Below are positions 1 to 7,873 of a stretch of DNA of 64,000 nucleotides, piece after piece. Source of the stretch: Streptomyces sp. P3 (GTDB lineage: Bacteria; Actinomycetota; Actinomycetes; Streptomycetales; Streptomycetaceae); assembly GCA_016893485.2 (NCBI GenBank), contig JAFEKX020000001.1, positions 9,379,501 to 9,443,500 of the forward strand, read 5' to 3'. The position numbers and the translations under genes are program-made. Position 1 is the first letter of the stretch. Each line of letters opens with the position of its first letter. The notes beneath the pieces are model-generated. The model was not told the DNA's origin. It did no database searches and saw nothing but the letters and a program-made list of their open reading frames with translations.

Positions 1-411
1 GAGCAGCACGTAGACGGCCAGCAGGGTCGCGCCCGCGGCGATCAGGGCGGTGCGGTTGTTCCGTACGGGCTCGGGGGCGTTGTCCTGCCATGCCTGTTGG
101 GCCTGCGAGGCCTTGGTCTTCAGCTGTTCGACGGCTACGGCTGTCTTGTCCTTGACCGCGTCGGGGACCTTGTCCTGCAGCACCTGTGAGGCCTCGGCGG
201 CTTTGGCCTTGGCCTGGCCTGTCAGTTCCGCGGTCTTCGCCGTGGTCTGTTCCTTGAGCGCGGTGGCTTTCTCCTGGGCGCGGGCTTTGACGTCCGCTTT
301 GTCGGCCAGGGCCTGAACGGTCTGGCTCAGTTCGTGTCGGGTCTGCTCGACCTGCTCGCGCAGCTCGTCGGTGTCGGCGGCGACGGGTTCGTCGTGGGGC
401 GGTTGCGTCAT
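1..411 (-). CDS. DUF3618 domain protein (3' end outside window)
   Basis: The reading frame is open from the ATG at 411 down to base 1, so the C-terminus lies beyond the window. The first 30 residues carry the DUF3618 signature (ELREQVEQTRHELSQTVQAL). A long, highly charged Ala/Lys/Gln-rich helix follows, with repeated AKA/KAA heptads likely to form a coiled coil. Near residue 120 comes a short hydrophobic stretch (ALIAAGATLLAVYVLL) that is probably a C-terminal membrane anchor. The ATG overlaps the restored stop of the upstream holin-like gene as ATGA, so the two are probably translationally coupled. DUF3618 proteins are small actinobacterial envelope-associated proteins of unknown biochemical role, commonly encoded beside a phage-holin-family protein as here. 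Confidence 0.8.
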   Translation of the reverse strand, partial: MTQPPHDEPVAADTDELREQVEQTRHELSQTVQALADKADVKARAQEKATALKEQTTAKTAELTGQAKAKAAEASQVLQDKVPDAVKDKTAVAVEQLKTKASQAQQAWQDNAPEPVRNNRTALIAAGATLLAVYVLL

Positions 412-844
412 CGTTTGACACTCTCCTTGATCTCGGCCAGGTCGGCCTTCACGCTGTCGATGGTCTGCTCGGGGCTGGAGGGGCCGCTTGGGCGACTTCC
501 TTCTTCCCGGTCAGGGCCAGCACGGCGGCGGCCGCTGCGAGGACGGCGGCCACGATCAGTGCGGCGGCCCAGACCGGCAGCGGCACGGCCAGGGCGGCGA
601 TCCCGGCGGCGACCAGGGCCTGCAGGGCGAGGAAGCCGGCCAGGCCCGCTCCGCCGAACAGGCCGCCGCCCTTGCCGTAGCGCTTGCCTTTCTCCGTCAT
701 CTCGGCCTGCGCCAGCCGCATTTCGCCGCGTACCAGCTCCGTCAGCTGCTGAGAGGCGCGCTGTACCAGCTCGCCGACCGGTTCATCGGGGGTGCCACCG
801 CGAGCGGTGGTACTGCCGGGCGTATGCCGGCTTGCCTGGTCCAT
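408..844 (-). CDS. Phage-holin-family membrane protein, frame broken near its 3' end
   Basis: The start is ATG 844 with GGAAGG about seven bases upstream. An amphipathic N-terminus (PVGELVQRASQQLTELVRGE) is followed by two hydrophobic segments at about residues 65-85 and 90-112. This is the layout of the actinobacterial holin-like (DUF1469-type) membrane protein family. As written, the frame stops at 449. Adding one C to the run opposite 471-474 gives a normal tail (EQTIDSVKADLAEIKESVKR) that ends in a TGA overlapping the next ATG at 411. I therefore read the break as a sequence error. The gene forms an operon with the DUF3618 gene, and its role is probably envelope stress or maintenance rather than phage lysis. 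Confidence 0.75.
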
Positions 845-1047
845 GATTCGCCTTCCTTCGCGGTGACGACCGAGTACCCCGAATCAGGGGAGGTGACGTC
901 GTGGGGCAGGGCCCAGCTGTAGGCGTTCGTGCGACGGCGCATAAATGCCGTCGACTGGGGGCCAGGAGCTGCGCTCCGCTCCGCGCGCGCCCCTGGAGTC
1001 ATGACGGATGCGCGCTGGTCGCTCTTCGCCGAAGCCCCGGACATGCT

Positions 1048-1081
1048 GACGGCTCCCGTCCTGTGAACCAGGGGAGCCGTC
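1048..1081 (-). terminator. Hairpin terminator after the GlsB/YeaQ gene
   Basis: A perfect 10-bp inverted repeat (GACGGCTCCC at 1048-1057 and GGGAGCCGTC at 1072-1081) with a 14-base loop lies 31 bases beyond the stop of the minus-strand gene at 1112. There is no U-tract, which is common for actinomycete terminators. Confidence 0.6.
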
Positions 1082-1111
1082 CAGGTGGTGCGGGTGTGTG
1101 CCGACGGTGGG

Positions 1112-1390
1112 TCAGGCGTGACGGTGGGAGCGTCGATTGCCGGTGACCAGGCGGTAGAGGATGAGCAGGATCAGGGAGCCGACGATCGCGGCGATCCAGG
1201 TGGAGAGGTCGAAGAACCCGTCGATGGAGTCGACGCCGAAGATCACCTTGCCGAGCCAGCCGCCGAGCAGACCGCCGACGATGCCGATGAGCATGGTGAC
1301 GATGATGCCGCCCGGGTCCTTGCCCGGCATCAGCAGCTTGGCGATGGCTCCGGCGAGCAGGCCGATGATGATCCACGCGATGATTCCCAT
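1112..1390 (-). CDS. GlsB/YeaQ/YmgE-family stress-response membrane protein
   Basis: This 92-residue protein starts MGIIAWIIIGLLAGAIAKLL. It has three hydrophobic helices separated by glycine-rich turns (MPGKDPGG, IGIVGGLLGGWLG), which is diagnostic of the transglycosylase-associated GlsB/YeaQ family. I chose ATG 1390 because GGAGAC lies about seven bases upstream and because the in-frame extension to 1465 is Arg-rich and unlike the family. The family is induced by general stress in many bacteria, and no enzymatic activity is established. It stands alone, followed by a hairpin terminator. Confidence 0.85.
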   Translation of the reverse strand: MGIIAWIIIGLLAGAIAKLLMPGKDPGGIIVTMLIGIVGGLLGGWLGKVIFGVDSIDGFFDLSTWIAAIVGSLILLILYRLVTGNRRSHRHA

Positions 1391-1644
1391 GGTGCGTCTC
1401 CGCTTCCGCTTCGTCGAACAAAAGGCTGTGTCAGCTCTTCGTGTGCGCCGAACTGGCTCGAACAAACGTCTTCCTTCAGGATTAGGTGTTGCCGCGCCGC
1501 CGAGCCCTGAGCTGGCTACCGCCCTCCAGCCGTGATCGCGCCCGAGCCAGGGTCACCACCGGGCCAGTCGCGGGCCCATCGTCACTTGCCGTCCGCCTCC
1601 CCGGCGGACGTAGTGCCTCCAGCCGGGGCGCTTGCCCCTCCCGC
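1391..1644. other. Intergenic region, no gene seen
   Basis: The sequence between the divergent GlsB/YeaQ gene and the MFS promoter has no frame with plausible codon use. It should hold the GlsB/YeaQ promoter, but no convincing -35/-10 pair was recognised. Confidence 0.5.
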
Positions 1645-1704
1645 TTGACTTGAGTAGACCTGTCTGTCTAGTCTATACCGCGATTAGACAGACAGGTCTA
1701 CTCA
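1645..1704 (+). promoter_or_regulatory. MFS promoter overlapped by paired TetR-type operators
   Basis: TTGACT (1645-1650) and TAGTCT (1669-1674) are 18 bp apart and could be -35 and -10. A perfect 20-bp inverted repeat overlaps them: 1651-1670 is TGAGTAGACCTGTCTGTCTA and its complement is at 1685-1704, with a 14-base spacer. Each arm contains TAGAC-N6-GTCTA, itself an imperfect palindrome, so two dimers could bind. The same motif precedes the TetR gene at 3067-3081, tying that regulator to this promoter. Confidence 0.8.
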
Positions 1705-1724
1705 CACATCGGACGGGAATGGTC

Positions 1725-3040
1725 ATGACGAAACTCTCGGTCGTCCCGGCGTCCATGCCGGCGCACGCGTCGGATGCTGCGCCCGTCGACGCCGGATCCG
1801 GATCCGGCCCCGCTGCCGCATTCGCTCGGGGCCGACGGCTGCCACCGAACGTGGCGCTGTACGTTCTCGCCTCGATCACCATCTCCTTCCTGGCGGCCTC
1901 CAGCGCGCCGACCCCGCTCTACGCGACCTACCAGGCCGAATGGGGCTTCGACCCGATCACCACGACCGTGGTCTTCGGCGTCTACGCGGTGGCCGTGCTG
2001 CTCGGGCTGCTCACCATGGGCAAGCTCTCCGACCACGTCGGCAGACGGCCGGTGCTGCAGGCCGCGCTGGCGGCCCAGGCTGCTTCGATGCTGGTGTTCG
2101 CCACCGCCGACGGCGTGTCGGGGCTGATGGTCGCCCGGGTCGTCCAGGGGCTGTCGACCGGCGCCGCGCTCGGCGCGATCGGTGTGGGGATGATGGACAT
2201 CGACCGCCCGCGCGGCACGATCACCAACGCGGTCGTCCCGGGCATCGGCACGGCGACCGGCGCGCTGGTCTCCGGCCTCGTCGTCCAGTTCCTGCCCGCC
2301 CCCACGCATCTGGTCTACCTGGGGCTGCTCGCGGTCTTCGTCCTCCAGGCCGTCGCCGTCGCGCTGATGGCGGAGACGGTGACCCGCAAGCCGGGGGCGC
2401 TGGCCAGCCTGGCGCCGGAGATCAAGCTGCCGCGCGCCGTACGCCGCCCGATGCTGGTGGCCGCGCCCGTACTGTTCGCCGTCTGGGCACTTGCCGGGCT
2501 GTACGGGGCGCTCGGACCGTCCCTCGTACGGCAGTTGACCGGTTCGAGGTCCGAAGTCCTGGGCGGGCTGAGCCTGTTCGTGCTCGCGGGGGTGGCCGCC
2601 GTCTCGGTGCTGGTCCTGCGGAGGGCGGCGACCCGTACGGTCATGCTCACCGGCATCCTCGCGCTGCTCGCCGGGGTGGCCCTGACCCTCGTCTCGATTC
2701 GCGACTCCTCACCCACCGGCTTCTTCGTCGGCACCGCCATCGCGGGCGTCGGCTTCGGCAGCGGGTTCCAGGGCGGCATCCGTACGGTGATGCCGCTGGC
2801 CCGGCCGCACGAGAGTTCCGGCGTGCTGTCCCTGCTCTTCGTCGTCTCCTATCTGGGCATGGGGTGCCCGCCGTGATCGCCGGGTTCCTCGTCGTCCACG
2901 CGGGCGGACTGACCGACACCGCGCAGGAGTACGGCGTTGCCGTGATCGTCCTCGCGGCGTTCGCGTTGTTCGGGCTGCTGCGTGGCGGCCGGGACGGGGC
3001 GGCGATCCCGCAGGGCCGGCGCGTGGACGGCAACACCTGA
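1725..3040 (+). CDS. MFS transporter (drug-efflux type), frame break near 2861
   Basis: A major facilitator superfamily exporter of about 438 residues. After a Pro/Ala-rich N-terminus the helices begin at PPNVALYVLASITISFLAASS. The loop between helices 2 and 3 has the MFS motif (GKLSDHVGRRPVL), and the helix 5 region shows the repeated glycines of drug:H+ antiporters (VVPGIGTATGALVSGLV). The frame stops at 2876, but adding one G to the run at 2861-2864 continues it (VPAVIAGFLVVHAGGLTDTAQEYG) to a normal stop at 3040, restoring the last helix. ATG 1725 is preferred to ATG 1719 because of spacing from GGACGGGA. It is probably repressed by the TetR protein encoded next, whose operators overlap this promoter. 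The substrate is unknown. Confidence 0.8.
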
Positions 3041-3059
3041 GAGCCGACCCCGGCCGGGG

Positions 3060-3081
3060 CATAATGTAGACAGATCTGTCT
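3060..3081 (+). promoter_or_regulatory. Promoter -10 and TetR autoregulatory operator
   Basis: CATAAT (3060-3065) is a good -10 element. The perfect 14-bp palindrome AGACAGATCTGTCT (3068-3081) follows at once, covering the expected transcription start. With the flanking T it gives TAGAC-N6-GTCT, the half-site arrangement of the MFS operator at 1651-1704, consistent with autorepression. Confidence 0.75.
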
Positions 3082-3096
3082 GAAGGAGTGATCGCC

Positions 3097-3684
3097 ATGG
3101 CGAGCGTCCAGAGCACCGCGAAGCCGTCGGCACGTGAGCGCCTGCTCGCCGCCGCGAACGAGCTGTTCTACGCCGAGGGTGTGCAGACCGTCGGGATCGA
3201 CCGGGTCATCGAGCACGCGGGCGTGGCCAAGGCGTCGCTGTACAACACCTTCGGCGGCAAGGAGCAGCTCGTCCGGGCGTACCTCGACACCCGGCACCAG
3301 GGCACCGCCGACCGGATCACCCGGGCGGTCGCCGAGCGCGACACGCCCCGCGAGCAGATGCTGGCGGTCTTCGAGTCCCAGGGACGGCAGTTCGAACGAC
3401 CCGACTTCCACGGCTGCGCCTTCATCCGCGCCGGCGCCGAGGCCAGCCCCGGCGGCCTGGTCGAGGAAGCGGCGGACGCCTTCCGCAGCTGGATGCGCGA
3501 ACTCTTCACCCGTCTCGCCACCGAGGCCGGCGCCGCCGACCCCGACACCCTGGGCCACCAGCTCCACATCCTCTACGACGGTGCCGGCGTCTCCGCCCTC
3601 ATGGACCACGACTCCACCGTGGCCGCGACCACCCTCGCGGCGGCGAGCGCCCTGATCACGGCGGCGACGGGCGCGTCGGCCTGA
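3097..3684 (+). CDS. TetR-family repressor of the adjacent MFS gene
   Basis: This is a 195-residue protein with a TetR DNA-binding domain at about residues 8-58 (ARERLLAAANELFYAEGVQTVGIDRVIEHAGVAKASLYNTFGGKEQLVRAYL). The recognition helix is AKASLYNTF. The C-terminal half (GQRFERPDFHGCAFIRAG) resembles the TetR C-terminal domain in which a conserved G-C-x-F motif occurs. ATG 3097 is chosen because AAGGAG sits eight bases upstream, whereas the in-frame GTG at 3088 overlaps that ribosome site. Matching palindromes in its own leader and before the MFS gene make it the likely local repressor of an efflux unit. The ligand is unknown. Confidence 0.88.
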   Translation: MASVQSTAKPSARERLLAAANELFYAEGVQTVGIDRVIEHAGVAKASLYNTFGGKEQLVRAYLDTRHQGTADRITRAVAERDTPREQMLAVFESQGRQFERPDFHGCAFIRAGAEASPGGLVEEAADAFRSWMRELFTRLATEAGAADPDTLGHQLHILYDGAGVSALMDHDSTVAATTLAAASALITAATGASA

Positions 3685-4087
3685 GCAGGGGAGTGCGCTT
3701 GGCGTGAACCCGGGCGCGCCGGAGCCATTTGCGAGGTGTCGGTGGAGCGGGCCGGGAGACATACCGGGCCGCCGGGCTCGGCTTGGGTAGGGCTCGATCC
3801 GCGGAGGTGGGCGCAGGGCCTCGGGACACGTCTATACCTGGCTTCGGGCCTCGCCCCGCCGACACCGGACTGGTCTCACTGGTGAGGGTGCAGAGCCTGC
3901 GCGACACGACTTCACCTCGGCGGCGAGGTGGCTCCGCCAGGCTCCTTCCGGCCTGCGCCCACTTTTCGTACCCGCCCAAGCAGCGCATCCCCGCGCTGAC
4001 CATCGCGACTTGGCAGAACGGCTATACAAGGCAGCCGGAACTGCGCCCACTGATCGCCCGTGGCCCTGCCCCATTGGAGTGGATCAT
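3685..4087. other. Intergenic region, no gene recognised
   Basis: About 400 bp lie between two regulator genes facing each other. Frames in both directions are Arg/Pro-rich without any recognisable domain, and I see no clear hairpin. It may include decayed coding DNA. Confidence 0.4.
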
Positions 4088-4651
4088 TCAGGCAGTCGCG
4101 GAGAGAGCGCGCAGATCGTCGAAGGCCTGGTGGAGGTGCGCGTCCAATGTCCGCGAAGGGTCGTCGATCCAGGCCTGGGCCGCGTGATGGAAGGTGACCC
4201 AGCCCGTCTGGGCAGCCAGGTCGGCCAGACGCGCGGGTACGTCGCGCTCCCGTAGCGCCTGTGCCAGGGTCTCGGTGAGCGATGCGCCCTTGGCCAGGTC
4301 GCGCTCGCGGAGCGCCGGAGTCCTGGCGATGATCTCCAGCCGTGGTTCGGAGAACGGGCGGTTGTCCTCAAGAATCCGTCCGGCCTTGCGGAATGCGCAG
4401 AGCAGCACGTCGAGTGGTTGGAGCCCGTCGGGGGCGTCGGCGACTTCCTGCACGAGCGCGGCGCGCAGGTCGGCTTCGCCGGCGAAGAGCACCTCACGCT
4501 TGTCCGGGAAGTGCCGGAAGAAGGTGCGCTCGTTGACACCGGCCCGGGCGGCGATCTGAGCCGTGGTGGTCTGGTCGAACCCGCGTTCTTGGTACAGCTC
4601 CAGCGCCGCCTGCTGGAGGCGGCGCCGCGCATCTTCTCCGCTCCGTGGCAC
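4088..4651 (-). CDS. TetR-family regulator, divergent to an SDR gene
   Basis: A 187-residue TetR protein with an N-terminal helix-turn-helix at about residues 8-55 (RRRLQQAALELYQERGFDQTTTAQIAARAGVNERTFFRHFPDKREVLF). The recognition segment NERTFFRHF is typical of regulators that control a neighbouring oxidoreductase. The C-terminal ligand domain follows the usual length and ends DDLRALSATA. The gene is transcribed away from the SDR gene at 4778, and the intergenic region holds three copies of one palindrome, so it probably represses both directions. The frame is intact and the effector is unknown. Confidence 0.87.
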   Translation of the reverse strand: MPRSGEDARRRLQQAALELYQERGFDQTTTAQIAARAGVNERTFFRHFPDKREVLFAGEADLRAALVQEVADAPDGLQPLDVLLCAFRKAGRILEDNRPFSEPRLEIIARTPALRERDLAKGASLTETLAQALRERDVPARLADLAAQTGWVTFHHAAQAWIDDPSRTLDAHLHQAFDDLRALSATA

Positions 4652-4670
4652 GGCCCGAAACTAGCACATG

Positions 4671-4760
4671 CGCCAGTGACTGACACTACTTGACGCCAGT
4701 CACTGGCGCTACGTAATGTCACCGCCCGGCGCTACGTAGCGCCAGTAACTGGCGTTACGT
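4671..4760. promoter_or_regulatory. Triple CGCCAGTNACTGGCG operator and SDR promoter
   Basis: Two perfect 15-bp palindromes lie at 4694-4708 (CGCCAGTCACTGGCG) and 4740-4754 (CGCCAGTAACTGGCG), with a weaker copy at 4671-4685. A perfect 16-bp palindrome GGCGCTACGTAGCGCC (4728-4743) overlaps the third. TTGACG (4690-4695) and TAATGT (4714-4719), spaced 18 bp, form a likely SDR promoter with site two inside its spacer. The unit ACTGGCGYTACGT also occurs twice (4702 and 4748). This is a strong candidate operator for the divergent TetR protein. Confidence 0.82.
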
Positions 4761-4777
4761 GAAGGAGAGAGCCTTTC

Positions 4778-5689
4778 ATGCATGTCTTTGTTACGGGTGG
4801 CTCCGGACAGACCGGCCCCACCGTCGTCGCCGAACTCGTCTCGGCCGGCCACACCGTTACCGGCCTGGCGCGCTCGGCCGCTGCCGCCCGCCGGCTGGAG
4901 TCGTTGGGCGCCACGCCGCACCACGGCTCCCTGGACGATCACGACAGCTTGCGCAGGGGAGCCCAAGTCGCCGACGGCGTCCTGCACATGGCCTATGGCG
5001 GCGACTTCTCCGACCTCGACGACATGATGAGGCGCGACCGGGCCGCCATCGAAGCACTTGGGCAGCCGCTGGAGAACTCGGGCAGGCCGCTGGTCGTCAC
5101 CTCGGGCACGCTGGTCATGCCGGAAGACCGGGAGACCACCGAGCAGGACGAGCCCGACCCGTCGGGGATCGCGGCCTTCCGTATCGCGGGCGAACGAGCC
5201 TGCTTGGACCTTGCCGACCACGGAGTACGCGCGAGCGTGGTCCGCCTCGCTCCCACCGTCCACGGTCCCGAAGATCACGGTTTCATCCCCATGCTCATCG
5301 CGACCGCACGAAAGTCCGGCATCTCGGCCTACGTCGGCGACGGCACCAACCGATGGCCGGCCGTACACCGGCGCGACGCGGCTGTCCTGTTCCGACTGGC
5401 ACTGGAGCGTGCTCCTGCGGGCAGCGTGCTGCACGGAGTTGCCGAAACGGGCGTCACCATGAAGAGCATCGCCGAGACGATCGCCCGGAACCTGGACCTG
5501 CCGACGGTCGCGCTCACTCCTGATCAGGCTGCCGGACACTACGTCAGCCCGTTCATGGCCAGGGTCTACGGCCTTGACGTGCCCGTCTCCAGCTCCTACA
5601 CACAGGAGTTGCTCGGCTGGTCGCCCACCCACCCCACACTCCTCGAAGACCTGGAGCACGGCGACTACTTCACCACGCCGACGTCCTGA
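4778..5689 (+). CDS. SDR-type NAD(P)-dependent epimerase/reductase
   Basis: A 303-residue atypical extended short-chain dehydrogenase/reductase. The N-terminal nucleotide-binding loop reads TGGSGQTG (residues 6-13), and GHTVTGLARS supplies the cofactor-discriminating Arg. The central VVTSGTLVMP takes the place of the catalytic Ser strand. The C-terminal half (GDGTNRWPAVHRRDAAVLFRLALE) is the substrate-domain signature of NAD(P)H-binding, NmrA-like or epimerase-like SDRs. The usual YxxxK motif is not obvious, so a dehydrogenase role cannot be assumed. GGAG lies ten bases upstream of ATG 4778. It is controlled by the divergent TetR regulator, and the substrate is unknown. Confidence 0.82.
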   Translation: MHVFVTGGSGQTGPTVVAELVSAGHTVTGLARSAAAARRLESLGATPHHGSLDDHDSLRRGAQVADGVLHMAYGGDFSDLDDMMRRDRAAIEALGQPLENSGRPLVVTSGTLVMPEDRETTEQDEPDPSGIAAFRIAGERACLDLADHGVRASVVRLAPTVHGPEDHGFIPMLIATARKSGISAYVGDGTNRWPAVHRRDAAVLFRLALERAPAGSVLHGVAETGVTMKSIAETIARNLDLPTVALTPDQAAGHYVSPFMARVYGLDVPVSSSYTQELLGWSPTHPTLLEDLEHGDYFTTPTS

Positions 5690-6206
5690 CCGCCCGGCCC
5701 GTCAGTAGGCGGCCGGACATGGTGAGTTGGCGGATCGGGTGACGCGGAAGAAGTCGGCCTATGGACGTGGGTGCGGGATCTTGCGAGCTGGCGGTCGACG
5801 CGGAGACCTGCCGGCGTGGCCGCCTGACGGCGGACCCGGTTGAACTCCTTTCAGGTCGTGGTGTGTTGAAGGGCGACGCCGCGGCGGGCGACGGGCTTCT
5901 GCAGCGACCACAGGGGTGAGCGGCCGGCCGAGCTCGACCGGTCGCTTGGTGGCTGTCGCGATAACGAAGTTCCGTTCTCTGATGCCGAGTTGGCGGCGCG
6001 GCCTCGCACAGTTGACGGTGCCGCCACCCGTGACGGGGCGTCATAGGCACACGGAGAGTCTGGGGACCGACTGGTGGCTGCCGGTCGTCGTAAAGGGCAG
6101 CTTGTTGTCCCGGCGTACAGCGAACACTTGGCAGGCAGAGCCCCCGCCGTGGCCGACGGAACCGCCCAACTACGCCTCGCCCCAAAGGCGTTACCTGCCA
6201 CGCGGC
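5690..6206. other. Intergenic region, no gene recognised
   Basis: About 515 bp lie between the SDR gene and the end of the minus-strand sigma operon. Short frames exist on both strands but none shows a recognisable domain. It could contain decayed coding sequence. Confidence 0.4.
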
Positions 6207-6880
6207 CTAGTCGCCGGTTCCCAGGCGGAGGGCCAGGTCGTGGGCGGTCTCGCTGGTGAGGTCACCGGCGATGGCGAAGTGGCCGTTGGTGAGAGGGCGG
6301 CGATGAGGGCGACGCCCTGGAGTGTGCCGTCGATGACGACAGCTATTTCGTTGCGCGGGATGGGAGCCGTGGCGAGGGTGCTGGTGAGGTCGGCGAAGTG
6401 GGTCCGGTCGGTGTGGCTGAGGGTCAGGTCGACCTCCCAGCCGGCGGCGCTGTTGTGGGCCTTCGCGGAGACGGCTCGGACGCCGGCCATGCCGTCGCTG
6501 CGGTTGACATGGACGCAGGACGCCGGGCTGGTCGCGGTCAAGGCGTAGCCGTCGCCGCCGGGGGTGCAGGGGTGCCCCGTCATGGAGGTGATCGGAAGGA
6601 GGGAGAGCCGGGCCGACTTCTCGGCGTTCCCAGTGCCTCCTACGGAGGGCTGCAGCGCGCGCGTGCAAGGTCGCCCCGTCCGCGACGGCGATCCCGACGC
6701 TGGCGATGATGGCGGCGACGAGGACACTGGCCCCGGAGCGGGCCAGCCGCTGCCGTCGCCGGGCGACCCGCAACGCGTCGTCCGCCAAGCCCGCGAGGAA
6801 GGGATCGGCGGCGGTGCTCCCGCCCTCTTCGACATGGGCGTGCAGGGCATCGCGCAGGGAAGTGCGGTCGGGTGGTTCAT
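6207..6880 (-). CDS. Membrane protein with SecD-head-like domain, coupled to sigma factor; frame breaks
   Basis: Read with three probable single-base losses (near 6868, 6655 and 6300) this is one protein of about 224 residues. It has an acidic/basic cytoplasmic N-terminus (TSLRDALHAHVEEGG then DDALRVARRRQRLARSG), one transmembrane helix (ASVLVAAIIASVGIAVA), and an outside domain. That domain ends with the pattern of the SecDF P1 head: WEVDLTLSHTDRTHFADLT, PRNEIAVVIDG, and HFAIAGDLTSETAHDLALRL. ATG 6880 has GGAAGGAG upstream, and its ATGA overlaps the stop of the sigma gene. Position and topology suggest a membrane partner, possibly an anti-sigma factor, for the sigma factor. That role is inferred. 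Confidence 0.62.
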
Positions 6881-7427
6881 GCGCCGGTTCTCCTTCCGGA
6901 GGCGGGGGAGGAGAGGCCATGGTCGACGACCCCGTCTCGGCGAAGGCGGCACGGAGGGAGGCCAGGGCCTTGTGGGTCTGGCTGCGGACGGTGCCCTGGG
7001 CGATGCCCAGGATCGCGGCGATCTCGGCGTCCGGCCGGTCCTCGAAGTAGCGCAGCACGATCACCGCGCGCTGGCGTTTGGGGAGTTGTCGCAGCGCGGT
7101 CATGATGTCGTGGCGCTGGACCACGGTGTCGGCCCAGTCGGCGGCCTGCGCGGGCGAGTCCGGGACCGTGTCGGTGACCGTCTCCTTGCCCCAACTGAGC
7201 AGCCGGAAGCGGTCTATCTGGGCGTGGTAGATCACCCGGCGGACGTAGGTCTCCGGTTGCTGCCGGTCGCGCAGCCGCGACCAGCGCCGGGCCGTGGACG
7301 CGAGCGCGGTCTGGAGCAGGTCGCGGGCCTGCTCCCAGTCCCCGGTCAGCAGGTACGTCGTGTGCAGCAGCGATCTCGACCGCGCCGCCACGAACTCGCG
7401 GAACTCGCGTTCATCGTCGGCGTTCAA
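6877..7427 (-). CDS. SigE-family RNA polymerase sigma factor; one frame break at 3' end
   Basis: A sigma factor of about 183 residues in the small actinobacterial SigE-like group. Region 2 is FREFVAARSRSLLHTTYLLTGDWEQARDLLQTALASTARRW and region 4 is LRQLPKRQRAVIVLRYFEDRPDAEIAAILGIAQGTVRSQTHKALASLR. The start is TTG 7427, with GGGAG about six bases upstream. As written, the frame runs on into the downstream gene. Restoring one G in the run near 6925 gives the ending GLSSPASGRRTGA and a TGA at 6877 that overlaps ATG 6880, a conventional coupled arrangement. It directs transcription of an unknown stress regulon, probably controlled by the downstream membrane protein. Confidence 0.82.
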
Positions 7428-7554
7428 AGTGCCCTCCCTTGTTCCCCGTAAAGACGGGTGCGGAAGGGGATTCGACTGCCCTGTAGGACCGACTTTCTCG
7501 ACTACGACGCCGACGGCGGCCGTCGGCGTCACACGCTTCCGGCTCGATCTCGCG

Positions 7555-7790
7555 TCAGCCCGTGGCTTCGGAGTCGGCGAGTGCCAGTGCTTCGTCCAGT
7601 GCGGCGAGCGGGGTGAAGCGGCCGATGAGGTCTTCGGCGCGCAGGACCCTCAGGATGATCGGATACGTCAGACGGGCAGCAGCCTTCCGTGCCGCTCGGT
7701 GACCGGTCGCTCGGCGCGCTACAGGAGTCGTAGCCCGTAGGTGTCGAGGAGCCCGACCGGGGCCAGGTCGATGGCAACGGTGCGCCGCGG
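7555..7790 (-). pseudogene. Remnant of a STAS-domain anti-anti-sigma factor
   Basis: Translating the minus strand from about 7776 gives the C-terminal half of a STAS domain: IDLAPVGLLDTYGLRLL, an in-frame TAG, RAERPVTERHGRLLPV, another stop, then after a frame change YPIILRVLRAEDLIGRFTPLAALDEALALADSEATG ending at 7555. The LDTYGLRLL segment matches the family's D-S/T-xG-xxxL phosphorylation loop, with Tyr in the position usually held by Ser or Thr. The N-terminal half and a start are absent. An internal stop plus a frame change makes this a true remnant rather than only a read error. Confidence 0.65.
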
Positions 7791-7873
7791 CGCGGCTGTT
7801 GCCGCGTCCGGAGACCGATCCGCCTCCTGATGGCAGCCTTGACGACGCCTTGAGCGCGGAGCGCTCCGAGTGG

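Noticed and set aside
3685..4087. A 115-residue minus-strand gene
   Set aside because: It is Arg/Pro-rich, without a ribosome site or recognisable domain.
6207..7532. A single long protein joining sigma factor and membrane domain
   Set aside because: Restoring one base near 6925 gives a sigma stop that overlaps an ATG with GGAAGGAG before it. Two coupled genes explain the sequence better than a fusion.
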